Of a stretch of 64,000 nt of DNA, positions 20,881 to 29,285 are shown piece by piece. The translations under genes were made by a program, and so were the position numbers. This DNA is from Actinomadura harenae (GTDB taxonomy: Bacteria; Actinomycetota; Actinomycetes; Streptosporangiales; Streptosporangiaceae): positions 1 through 64,000 of the forward strand of contig NZ_RFFG01000037.1 of the NCBI RefSeq assembly GCF_003696215.1, given 5' to 3'. The notes beneath the pieces are model-generated. The model ran no database searches. It was given only the letters and a program-made list of their open reading frames with translations, and was not told the origin of the DNA. Every line of letters begins with the position of its first letter. Within the stretch, counting starts at the first letter, position 1.

Positions 20881-21037
20881 GACACGGTCGGCCGCGTCCT
20901 CGTCCTCGTCCTCGCGTTCGGCGAGCTGAGCGCGGGCAAGGGACGTGGGGCCGCGGCGGCCGTCGGCTGCCCACCGTACACGTCCGCGCCGTCCGCGCGC
21001 CGTGCGCAACGGCGGTCCCTCCGCGATCACCGCACGA

Positions 21038-22081
21038 TCACTCCGCGGCCCAGATCCGGTCGGCGAAGGCGAGGAAGTTGGCGCCCATGACCTTGGCGAT
21101 GCGGTCCTCCCGCCAGCCCTCGCGTTCGAGCAGGCGCGCGAGGCGGCGGAACTGGTCGGGGCCGGTCAGGTCCGGGACGAACGGGAGCGTGTCCGGGGCC
21201 TCGCCGGTCGCGCCGGATCCGGTGCGGGCGCGCTCGGCGACCTCCTCGGCGAGCCGGACGCGGTACTCGTCGAGGTCGTCGATCGCGGTGACCGCGCCGT
21301 CGGTGCCGATGCCGACATGGTCCTCGCCGCACACGTTCACCGCGTGCGCGAGGTGCGCGACGACGTCCTCGGCGGTGGCGCGCCCGGACGGGTTCAGGAA
21401 CGGCATGAAGTAGACGCCGACGAACCCGCCGCGCTCGGCGACCTGGCGGAGTTCGGCGTCGGTCTTGTTGCGCGGCAGGTCGGTGAGGGCGCGGCAGCCG
21501 GTGTGGTTGATCGACACGGGCCGGGTGGAGTGCGCGATCGCGTCGAGGCAGGTGCGTTCGCCGCTGTGCGACAGGTCCACCATGAGCCGCTGCTCGTTCA
21601 GCGCGTCCACGACGTCGCGGCCGAAGGGGGTGAGGCCGCCGCCGGACGCGTCCATGCAGCCCGAGCCGAGCTGGTTGGCCGGGTTGTAGGTGAGCTGGAC
21701 GATGCGCACGCCCAGCTCGGCGAGCGTGGCGACACGTCCGGGGTCGTCGCCGGTCTGGACCGCGTTCTGGAGGCCGTAGATCACGCCGACGCGTCCCTCG
21801 CGTCCGGCCCGGCGGACGTCGTCGGCGGTCAGGACCTTCAGCAGGCTCTCCGGGCGGGCGGCGATCAGGTCGTCCCAGACGGAGATCTCGTCGAGGGTGT
21901 GCTCGAACGGCGGGAAGTCGCCCATGACGTAGCCGAGCGTGACGTTCACGGCGGTCAGGCCGGACGCGCGGGCGTCGGCGAGCGCACGCTCGTCGATCAC
22001 CAGGTCGCGGCTGGTCGCGGACGGTCCGTCGGCGAGTCCGGCGTTGGGGTTGTCCAGGCCGCCGAGCGCGTTGATGATCAT
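21038..22081 (-). CDS. Peptidase M19 family (membrane dipeptidase-like) protein
   Basis: Renal-dipeptidase-type TIM-barrel protein of 347 residues without signal peptide. Two metal-binding histidines are present in LMVDLSHSGERT (about residue 178) and VSINHTGCRAL (about 198). The usual N-terminal His-x-Asp metal motif is absent (MIINALGGLDNP instead), and the bridging Glu is replaced by Gln in VIYGLQNAVQTG. The binuclear site is therefore altered, as in some divergent bacterial members, and activity or substrate may differ from true dipeptidases. GGAAGG lies 8 nt before the ATG. It follows the amidohydrolase gene in the same direction, separated by a 21-bp tandem repeat. Confidence 0.85.
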   Translation of the reverse strand: MIINALGGLDNPNAGLADGPSATSRDLVIDERALADARASGLTAVNVTLGYVMGDFPPFEHTLDEISVWDDLIAARPESLLKVLTADDVRRAGREGRVGVIYGLQNAVQTGDDPGRVATLAELGVRIVQLTYNPANQLGSGCMDASGGGLTPFGRDVVDALNEQRLMVDLSHSGERTCLDAIAHSTRPVSINHTGCRALTDLPRNKTDAELRQVAERGGFVGVYFMPFLNPSGRATAEDVVAHLAHAVNVCGEDHVGIGTDGAVTAIDDLDEYRVRLAEEVAERARTGSGATGEAPDTLPFVPDLTGPDQFRRLARLLEREGWREDRIAKVMGANFLAFADRIWAAE

Positions 22082-22101
22082 TGATGGTCCTTCCGGTGGC
22101 C

Positions 22102-22191
22102 GTGTCGGGGGCGGAGCCTGAGCGAGCCGGGGCCGAGGCCAGGCGTGTCGGGGCGGAGGCTAGGCGAGCCGGGGCGGAGGCTAGGCGAGCC
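22102..22191. repeat. Tandem 21-bp repeat between dipeptidase and amidohydrolase genes
   Basis: Four imperfect units (22102-22123, 22124-22144, 22145-22165, 22166-22186) plus a partial one, each built on CGGGGCGGAGGCTAGGC. The last unit supplies the stop codon and final codons of the amidohydrolase, so unit number could alter its C-terminus. It looks like a replication-slippage minisatellite. Confidence 0.75.
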
Positions 22192-23440
22192 GTGTGTTCA
22201 GGGCGTGGGCGTGGCCGCGTTTCACGACCAGTTCGGCGGTGCACAGGTTGTGGATATCGCGGAGCGGGTCGTCCGCGAGGACGAGCAGGTTGGCGAGCTT
22301 TCCGGGCTCGACCGTGCCCATCTCGTGTTCGGCCGCCAAGGCGCGCGCGCCCACGAGGGTCGCCGAGCGGATCGCCTCCAGCGGCGTGAATCCGCATCGT
22401 TCGACTAGGAACGCGACCTCGTCCAGGACGGGCGGGTGGTCGCGCTCAGGGTCGGGATCGCTGTCGGTGCCCGTCGACACTTCCACGCCTGCGCGATGGG
22501 CCTGTGCCGTGAGGACGGCGGCGAGTTCCCCTGAGGGGGACTCCGGGTTCCACATGCTGCCGGTCGCGTCGAGGACGGTTCCTCGTGCGCGCATGTGGGC
22601 GAACAGGGCCGCCACGGCCGGATGAGCGCCGTCCATGAAGCGCGCGTGGTCGATCGGCGGCTTGTCCGCGTAGGTCGTGAGCGGCCGGGACGGCTCCTGG
22701 AACGCCAGCATCGTGACGTGCGAGACGGCGTCCACGCCCGCGCGGACTACCTCGGCGGGCGTGGCCGGGAAGACGGCGGCGTGCGCCCAGACCCGCAGGC
22801 CCTGGCGGTGCGCCTCGGCCGTCAGCGCCGCGACGGTCTCGCCCGGCAGATCGGCGTAGATCTTGATCGCGGTGGCGTGCGTGCCCCGTGCGAGGGCGAC
22901 CGCGAGCCGCAGGTCGGTGTCCGGCGCGATCGCCTGCATCCAGGGCACCGCGCCGGGCGTCTCGCCCTGGCTGACCTGCGCCGTCCGGGGATCGTCGAAG
23001 AAGGACGGCCCGGCCGTCAGCGCCGCGTACCGGACGTCCGGCGCGGCGATCTCGCCGACCCGGGCGGCGCGCGCGACGTCGGCGATCTGGCGCAGGTCGT
23101 CGGCCATGATCCGGATCGCGGTGACCCCGCCGCGCAGGTCGCGGCGCAGCGTCGCCTCGGCGAGCGGCCGGTCCGGCGGTGTCGCGAGGTGCTGGTGGGT
23201 GTCGATCAGGCCGGGCAGGACGAACCGTCCGGCGAGGTCCACGACCCGCGCGCCCGCGGGAGCCGACACGGACGCGTCGGGCCCCACCTCCGTGATCCGT
23301 TCCCCGGACACCACGACGCTCGTGCCCGGACGGGCCGGCGCGCCCGTGCCGTCCACGAGCGCACCTCCCCGGTAGACGACGGTCTCGGCGGCGGCGGGCG
23401 GGGCGTGCGGCGTCGGGGCGCCGGGAGGGGTGACACTCAC
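22181..23440 (-). CDS. Amidohydrolase family metal-dependent hydrolase
   Basis: Protein of 419 residues with the composite beta domain plus TIM barrel of the amidohydrolase superfamily. Metal motifs: LPGLIDTHQHLATP (HxH, near residue 85), ATAIKIYADLPG (likely carboxylated Lys, about 193), GLRVWAHAAV (His), DAVSHVTML (His) and STGTDSDPD (Asp, about 325). The C-terminal strand segment MGTVEPGKLANLLVLADDPL is typical of imidazolonepropionase/prolidase-like members. No signal peptide; the N-terminus is Pro/Ala-rich. It is divergent from pyrE and upstream of the M19 gene. The substrate is unknown; a cyclic amide or dipeptide would suit its neighbour. Confidence 0.87.
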   Translation of the reverse strand: MSVTPPGAPTPHAPPAAAETVVYRGGALVDGTGAPARPGTSVVVSGERITEVGPDASVSAPAGARVVDLAGRFVLPGLIDTHQHLATPPDRPLAEATLRRDLRGGVTAIRIMADDLRQIADVARAARVGEIAAPDVRYAALTAGPSFFDDPRTAQVSQGETPGAVPWMQAIAPDTDLRLAVALARGTHATAIKIYADLPGETVAALTAEAHRQGLRVWAHAAVFPATPAEVVRAGVDAVSHVTMLAFQEPSRPLTTYADKPPIDHARFMDGAHPAVAALFAHMRARGTVLDATGSMWNPESPSGELAAVLTAQAHRAGVEVSTGTDSDPDPERDHPPVLDEVAFLVERCGFTPLEAIRSATLVGARALAAEHEMGTVEPGKLANLLVLADDPLRDIHNLCTAELVVKRGHAHALNTRLA

Positions 23441-23526
23441 CTCACCATCATGGACCCGCAGGTCAAGAGCCGTGTCCGCAGCCCCGTCGCCCGGTTCGGT
23501 CCGCCCGGGGCAATACAGTGCTCAGC

Positions 23527-24063
23527 GTGAGCGATCGTGATGACCTGCTGGAAGAGATCAAGGCCAAGGCCGTGGTGCACGGCGACTTCGTGCTGTCCTC
23601 CGGGCGGCGGGCGTCCTGGTACGTGGACCTGCGCCGGGTCACCCTGGACGGCGCGGTCGCGCCGCTGGTCGGCCGGGTGATGCTGGACGCCACGTCCGAC
23701 CTGGAGTACGACGCCGTCGGCGGGCTCACGCTCGGCGCGGACCCGGTCGCGACCGCGATGCTGCACGCCGCCGCCGCGCGGGGCCGCAAGCTGGACGCCT
23801 TCGTCGTCCGGAAGGCCGACAAGCAGCACGGGCTCCAGCGCCGCATCGAGGGCCCGGACGTCGCCGGACGCCGCGTCCTCGCGGTCGAGGACACCTCGAC
23901 CACGGGCGGCTCCGTCATGACCGCCGTCGAGGCGCTGCGCGCGGCGGGCGCCGAGGTCGTCGCCGTCGCCACGATCCTGGAGCGCGGCGCGGCCGACCGC
24001 ATCGCCGCCGAGGGCCTCGAGTACCGCCACCCCTACGCCGTCACCGACCTCGGCCTCGACTGA
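23527..24063 (+). CDS. pyrE: Orotate phosphoribosyltransferase
   Basis: Joins orotate and PRPP to form orotidine monophosphate in pyrimidine synthesis; about 178 residues. The orotate-binding and loop region appears as HGDFVLSSGRRASWYVDLRR near residue 20, the flexible-loop Lys region as VVRKADKQHG, and the PRPP-binding signature as VLAVEDTSTTGGSVMTAVEAL near residue 118. The GTG at 23527 lies 7 nt after a TACAGT box (23514-23519), suggesting a leaderless transcript; an in-frame GTG at 23518 falls inside that box and is less likely. A perfect hairpin terminator follows. No other pyr genes are nearby. Confidence 0.95.
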   Translation: MSDRDDLLEEIKAKAVVHGDFVLSSGRRASWYVDLRRVTLDGAVAPLVGRVMLDATSDLEYDAVGGLTLGADPVATAMLHAAAARGRKLDAFVVRKADKQHGLQRRIEGPDVAGRRVLAVEDTSTTGGSVMTAVEALRAAGAEVVAVATILERGAADRIAAEGLEYRHPYAVTDLGLD

Positions 24064-24114
24064 CCACCGACTGGCCACTGTCCGGCCTGACCGGAACGGC
24101 CTCGTATGACACGG

Positions 24115-24148
24115 CACGCCCCGCGGAACCGACGTTCCGCGGGGCGTG
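24115..24148 (+). terminator. pyrE terminator
   Basis: Perfect 15-bp stem (CACGCCCCGCGGAAC / GTTCCGCGGGGCGTG) with a 4-nt loop, about 50 bp after the pyrE stop and before the convergent gene. Confidence 0.88.
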
Positions 24149-24255
24149 TCTCGTGGTCGCAGGGGTCGGCGGCCGGAAGGCCGCCGGGACGATCGTGGAG
24201 GGTGGCGCGGACGGTCAGCGGGACGTGATCGGCGGGAGGCCGGTCTTCCCGTCCG

Positions 24256-24702
24256 TCAGCACTTGTCGACGAACCAGGTGCCGCGCTCGCCGCTCGTCTT
24301 GCGGGGCTGCACCTTGCCGCAGATGGTGACCTGGACGGCCCCGCCGTCCGAGGCGACCACGTTCAGCGGCGCGTCCTCGATCTTGCGGCCCTCGCCGGGA
24401 TTGAGCATGCCCTGGGCCAGCACCTTGTTCGAGCCGGCGACCGTCACCAGGACGCTGGTCGCGGGCCCGACCACCTTGATGACCAACGGGGTCGAGGCGT
24501 TCGCCTTCTCCCCGCCCGACTGCTGCGATCCGCCGGGCGACGACGCACCGGCGGACTGCCGCGGCTTGGAGTCGTCCCCCGTATTCACCGCATTGAACAG
24601 CGCGATACCGCCGACGACGAGCAGCGCCACGACGGCCACGACGGCCAAGGCCGCGAGGAGAATGCGCGCTAGACCACGAGGGTCCGACCGATGACGTCCC
24701 AC
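24256..24702 (-). CDS. Single-pass membrane protein with RodZ C-terminal-like (DUF4115) domain
   Basis: Protein of 148 residues: a short basic N-terminus, one membrane helix (about 12-36, ARILLAALAVVAVVALLVVG), a Ser/Gly/Lys linker and an outer domain from about residue 70. The outer segment VLVTVAGSNKVLAQGMLNPGEG followed by AVQVTICGKVQ resembles the small C-terminal beta domain of RodZ proteins, but the cytoplasmic helix-turn-helix of RodZ is missing. Two Cys (in TICGK and at the C-terminus) might pair outside the cell. The gene starts 9 bp after the DedA stop in the same direction, so the two are likely one operon. Confidence 0.7.
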   Translation of the reverse strand: MGRHRSDPRGLARILLAALAVVAVVALLVVGGIALFNAVNTGDDSKPRQSAGASSPGGSQQSGGEKANASTPLVIKVVGPATSVLVTVAGSNKVLAQGMLNPGEGRKIEDAPLNVVASDGGAVQVTICGKVQPRKTSGERGTWFVDKC

Positions 24703-24711
24703 ATGCGGAGG

Positions 24712-26040
24712 TTAGCGATAACTGTCGCCGCTGAGCGACGGGCGTGACTGTTCAGGGCCATTCTTGTTCGGACCGTTGCCCGGACCGCCACGGTGCTTAC
24801 CCTTCTGAGGGCGCCCGCCGCCCGGCTGCTCGGTGGGCGCGCCACCGCCGTGACCTGCGCCATAGCCTCCCCCGCCGTAACCGGCGTCCTGGCCGGTGCC
24901 GTAGCCGGATCCCTGGGGGCCTCCAAAGCCGCCGCCCTGATTTCCATAGCCGCCCTGGCCGGGAGTCTGGTTTCCGTAGCCGCCGCCGTGGCCGCCGCCC
25001 TGGCCACCCTGGCCGCCGTAGCCGCCGCCCTGGCCACCCTGGCCGCCGTAGCCGCCCCCCTGGTCGCCATAGCCACCGCTCGGGGCGCCCTGGCCGCCGT
25101 AGCCGCCCTGCTGGCCGCCGTAGCCGCCGCCACCCTGGCCACCCTGGTAACCGCCGCCCTGGCCGTATCCGCCGCCCTGACCGCCCTGGTAGCCGCCGCC
25201 CTGCGAACCGCCCTGGTAGCCGCCGTAGCCGCCCGGCTGGCCCGCGCCCTGGCCGCCGTAGCCGCCGCTGCCCTGAGGGGCAGCGCCGTAGCCGCCATCC
25301 TGGCCGCCGCCACCGAAACCGCCGTCGTGACCCCCGCCATAGCCGCCGCCATAGCCGAAGCCGCCCTGACCGCCGTCCTGGTCACCGCCGCTGTTGTCGT
25401 CCTTACCGTTCTTGCCCCGGCCTTTCAGCACCTCGCGGGCGACCGGGATCATGGACGCCACGACCGCCAGCAACACGACCGGCAGCACGTACTTGTCGAT
25501 GCCCTTGACCCGCGAGCCCAGGTAGTGACCGGCGATGATGATCGACTCGGTCCACAGCACGGCGCCGACGGCGTTCCACAGGAAGAACGTGCGGGCGGGC
25601 ATCTCCAGCGTCCCGGCGAGCGGGTTCAGGAACGTCCGGACGACCGGGATGAAGCGGGCCAGGACGACCGCCTTGGCCGGGCCGAACTTGTTGAAGTAGT
25701 ACTCGGCCTTCTCCACGTGCTCCGGCCGGATCAGCCGGGAGTTCGGCCGGTCGAACAGCCGCCGCCCGTACCGCGCGCCGAGCCAGTGCCCGACCTGCGC
25801 GCCCGCGATCGCGCACACCGGCGCGCCGATCATGAGCAGGGGCAGGGGCATCTGGGTGATGCCCGCTCCGTGCGCGGCGGTCGCCGTGCTGAAGAGCCCC
25901 GCCGCGAACAGCAGCGTGTCGCCGGGCAGGAAGAAGCCCACCAGCAGGCCCGTCTCGGCGAAGATGACGGCGAAGATCCCGAACACTCCGAAAGTGGAGA
26001 TCAGATCGTTGGGATCAAGAGGATTAAGGGCGAGGTCCAC
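24712..26040 (-). CDS. DedA family membrane protein with Gly/Tyr/Gln-rich C-terminal tail
   Basis: The N-terminal 215 residues are a DedA (SNARE-associated/VTT) transporter-like domain with membrane segments around VFGIFAVIFAETGLLVGFF, MIGAPVCAIAGAQVGHWLG and YVLPVVLLAVVASMIPV. They include the family motif region FGPAKAVVLARFIPVVRTF with its conserved Arg residues; DedA members act in lipid carrier recycling. The last 220 or so residues are almost only Gly, Tyr, Gln, Asn, Ser and Pro in repeats such as GGYGGQGG and GGYQGGQGG, ending with a basic patch. This tail should be cytoplasmic or wall-facing and disordered; short Gly-rich tails occur in actinobacterial DedA proteins, but this one is as long as the domain itself. 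The ATG at 26040 directly precedes the DedA start. Confidence 0.9.
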   Translation of the reverse strand: MDLALNPLDPNDLISTFGVFGIFAVIFAETGLLVGFFLPGDTLLFAAGLFSTATAAHGAGITQMPLPLLMIGAPVCAIAGAQVGHWLGARYGRRLFDRPNSRLIRPEHVEKAEYYFNKFGPAKAVVLARFIPVVRTFLNPLAGTLEMPARTFFLWNAVGAVLWTESIIIAGHYLGSRVKGIDKYVLPVVLLAVVASMIPVAREVLKGRGKNGKDDNSGGDQDGGQGGFGYGGGYGGGHDGGFGGGGQDGGYGAAPQGSGGYGGQGAGQPGGYGGYQGGSQGGGYQGGQGGGYGQGGGYQGGQGGGGYGGQQGGYGGQGAPSGGYGDQGGGYGGQGGQGGGYGGQGGQGGGHGGGYGNQTPGQGGYGNQGGGFGGPQGSGYGTGQDAGYGGGGYGAGHGGGAPTEQPGGGRPQKGKHRGGPGNGPNKNGPEQSRPSLSGDSYR

Positions 26041-26261
26041 GCCGCGAGCCTACCCGGACGCCCCCATACGGCCGGTGTAAAGCGGAAGGCCGATCTTGAC
26101 CGGTTTGTCCGTGGACACCCCGGTCCGGCCCCCGGAGTGGCCTGATCTGTGGAATCCGAGATACTGGCAAGGTGGCGCCCCACCCCCGCGGGTCGGGCCA
26201 GGACCAGAGACGACGACAGCACACGGTGCCGCCGGGATCCGGCCGGAAAGGACGCTGAACC

Positions 26262-27284
<1,023 letters not shown>

Positions 27285-27302
27285 CACCGCACGCGTCCCG
27301 TA

Positions 27303-27340
27303 GACGGGGTCCGGCCGCCTTCGCGTGGCCGGACCCCGTC
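27303..27340 (+). terminator. fbaA terminator
   Basis: Perfect 14-bp stem (GACGGGGTCCGGCC / GGCCGGACCCCGTC) with a 10-nt loop, starting 19 nt after the fbaA stop. Confidence 0.88.
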
Positions 27341-27527
27341 CGCGTTCCCGTCCGCCGCGAGAGCCCGTCACGGCCTGTTCTCCTTGCGGCCCAGGCCGTC
27401 CGCCGGACGATCCGTTCGGCGGACGGGAGGGGCCGCTGGGCTTTTCGGACGGTCCGCCTGACGCATCCGTGCGCATCCGCCGGTTCGGGGCCGTTCGGGT
27501 GAGGACATGCCCGGATAGGCTCGGTGC

Positions 27528-27989
27528 GTGGCTCTCCCCCGCACGTACGAGGACCAGAACTGCTCGATCGCCCGCGCTCTGGAGATCGTCGGCGACCGGT
27601 GGACGCTGCTGGTGATCCGTAGCGCGTTCGAGGGCGTGCACCGGTTCGACGACTTCCAGGAGGCCCTGGGAGTGGCCCGGAACGTCCTCACCGACCGGCT
27701 GTCCCGGTTGTGCGAGGAGGGGCTGCTGCGACGCGTCCGGTATCAGGAGCGGCCGGAGCGCTACGAGTACCGGCTGACCCGCAAGGGCGTCGAACTGTGG
27801 CCCGCGATGATGACGCTGCTTCTGTGGGGTGACCGGCACTACGCCCCGGAGGGGCCGCCGATCCTGATCCTGCACTCGGGTTGTGGCGGCGAGCTGACCG
27901 CGCGGCTGACCTGCGCGTCCTGCGGTGAGGCCCTCGGCCCGACGGACGTGGACCTGCGTCCCGGCCCCGGCACGCCGCCGTCCGCCTGA
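27528..27989 (+). CDS. HxlR family transcriptional regulator with C-terminal Cys-rich extension
   Basis: Winged-helix regulator of 153 residues. The HxlR signature is EDQNCSIARALEIVGDRWTLLVIR (residues 8-31; Cys12 is the family Cys), then GVARNVLTDRLSRLCEEGLL (recognition helix) and the wing RYEYRLTRKGVEL. After residue 110 it carries LHSGCGG and RLTCASCGEAL, three Cys plus nearby His that could form a small zinc ribbon, as seen in some actinobacterial HxlR proteins. The GTG at 27528 is 6 nt after TAGGCT, so the mRNA is probably leaderless. The target is unknown; no reductase or other typical partner adjoins it. Confidence 0.88.
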   Translation: MALPRTYEDQNCSIARALEIVGDRWTLLVIRSAFEGVHRFDDFQEALGVARNVLTDRLSRLCEEGLLRRVRYQERPERYEYRLTRKGVELWPAMMTLLLWGDRHYAPEGPPILILHSGCGGELTARLTCASCGEALGPTDVDLRPGPGTPPSA

Positions 27990-28071
27990 TCCTCTGCTCC
28001 CCTGCCCGGCCGACGATCCGCTCGGGCGACTTCTCCGATATGGGTTGCTTCACGCAACTCCTTGCTGTGCA

Positions 28072-28572
28072 ATGAGTTTTGTGACGCTACTTACAGAGCC
28101 CACCCTCATCGACGTCCGGATCCGTCCTTTCGGGAAGGGCGACGACGACCGGCTGCGGAGCATGTCCGGCACCCTGTCGCAGGGCAGCCTGTACACGCGT
28201 TTCTTCTCCGGGACGCCCCGCGTCCCGGAGCCCTATGTGTCGATGCTCGGCCGTCTCGACCACTGGAACCGGGACGCCCTCGTGGCGATCTGCGACGACG
28301 CGATGGTCGGCATCGCCGAGTACGCGCGTGCGCCGTCCCGCCCGGACGAGGCGGAGGTGGCCGTCCTCATCGCGGACGCATGGCAGCGGCGCGGCCTCGG
28401 CGCCCTGCTCATGCGCCTGCTCCTCCCCCTGGCCACACGTCGCGGGATCACCGACTTCCGCGCGGACGTCTGCAGCACCAACCTCGGCGCGCTGGGACTG
28501 ATCCGGCACACGTGGCCGTCGGCCCGGCCCGTCCGCAGCGGAACGACCTCGACCTTCCTCATGTCCACGTAG
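28072..28572 (+). CDS. GNAT family N-acetyltransferase
   Basis: Acetyltransferase of 166 residues. The core includes IRPFGKGDDDRLRSM (first strand and helix), GIAEYARAPSRPDEAEVAVLIADAWQ (about residues 75-100) and the acetyl-CoA loop QRRGLGALLMRLLL, followed by ADVCSTNLGALGL. It resembles the GNAT domains that accompany acyl-CoA synthetase-type protein acetylases, but stands alone. The start could be the ATG at 28072 or the GTG at 28081; neither has a strong ribosome site. It lies 83 bp after the HxlR gene in the same direction. Confidence 0.82.
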   Translation: MSFVTLLTEPTLIDVRIRPFGKGDDDRLRSMSGTLSQGSLYTRFFSGTPRVPEPYVSMLGRLDHWNRDALVAICDDAMVGIAEYARAPSRPDEAEVAVLIADAWQRRGLGALLMRLLLPLATRRGITDFRADVCSTNLGALGLIRHTWPSARPVRSGTTSTFLMST

Positions 28573-28717
28573 ATCTTCCCGGCCCCGCCCACGGAGGCCC
28601 GGGAACCGTTCCCGGAGCTCGGCGGCACCGGGGGCCCGTTCCGGTCCCGGCCGGAACCTCGGCGGGAGGGCGACCCGGGGTGATGGAGCGCGGGCGTTCC
28701 CACCTACGATGACCGGC

Positions 28718-29137
28718 ATGACCCAGAACCTGCTCGGCGGGCCGGCACCGACCGAACTCCCGGACCACCCCGAGGCCCGCGAGGCGCTGGAGAACGGCGT
28801 CGATCCGTTCGAGGTGGCCGCGCGCCATCCCGAGTACCCCGGCGCGTGGGCCGAGCTGGCCGACCGCGCGTTCGCGCGGGGCGGGGTGATCGACTCGTAC
28901 GCGTTCGCGCGCACCGGCTACCACCGCGGCCTGGACCAGCTGCGCCGCGCGGGCTGGAAGGGCCACGGCCCGATCCCCTGGGAGCACGAGCCGAACCGCG
29001 GCTTCCTGCGCGCCCTGCACGCGCTCGGCCGCGCCGCCGCCGCGATCGGCGAGGACGCCGAGGCCGAGCGCGTCCGGACCTTCCTCCGCGACAGCAGCGA
29101 AACGGCCGCCAAGGCGCTGGCGGAGAACGGAAAGTAA
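28718..29137 (+). CDS. DUF3151 family protein
   Basis: Small soluble protein of 139 residues, matching the actinobacterial DUF3151 family: NLLGGPAPTELPDHPEAR, then VDPFEVAARHPEYPGAWAELADRAF, a GYHRGLDQLRRAGWKGHGP segment, and PWEHEPNRGFLRALHALGRAAAAIG. The function is unknown. It often neighbours purine or central-metabolism genes in actinobacteria (recollection, not checked). The ATG at 28718 sits 7 nt after a TACGAT box, which overlaps an upstream in-frame ATG at 28709; a leaderless start at 28718 is the better reading. purA follows after 148 bp with its own promoter. Confidence 0.85.
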   Translation: MTQNLLGGPAPTELPDHPEAREALENGVDPFEVAARHPEYPGAWAELADRAFARGGVIDSYAFARTGYHRGLDQLRRAGWKGHGPIPWEHEPNRGFLRALHALGRAAAAIGEDAEAERVRTFLRDSSETAAKALAENGK

Positions 29138-29215
29138 AACCCGCTTAACCCCGCCCCACTGGGCTTTCGGCCCCCTAGGCCACGACGTGCGGTTTCTTCG
29201 GCTCCCCGCTACGGG

Positions 29216-29262
29216 TACGCTTTGATCGCAAGAGGCCCCTTCGCACTTGCGATCAGGGGCCT
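29216..29262 (+). promoter_or_regulatory. purA promoter and leader with two mutually exclusive hairpins
   Basis: A TACGCT -10-like box at 29216-29221 precedes a leader with interleaved complements. GATCGCAAG (29224-29232) pairs with CTTGCGATC (29246-29254); AGGCCCCT (29233-29240) pairs with AGGGGCCT (29255-29262). The order 1-2-1'-2', with no nucleotides between neighbouring strands, allows one stem or the other but hardly both. The purA ribosome site GGAAGG (29271-29276) lies just downstream. Attenuation or translational switching is possible. Confidence 0.55.
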
Positions 29263-29285
29263 TCGTCGTGGGAAGGATAAGTGGC

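Noticed and set aside
22102..22191. CRISPR-like array
   Set aside because: Units are contiguous without unique spacers; it is a simple tandem repeat.
24793..26145. Long plus-strand open frame rich in Ala/Val opposite dedA
   Set aside because: It mirrors the Gly/Tyr repeat region of dedA on the other strand and has no ribosome site or recognisable domain beyond composition.
29224..29262. H-type RNA pseudoknot in the purA leader
   Set aside because: The strand order would allow it, but there are no linker bases to span the stems, so alternative hairpins are more realistic.
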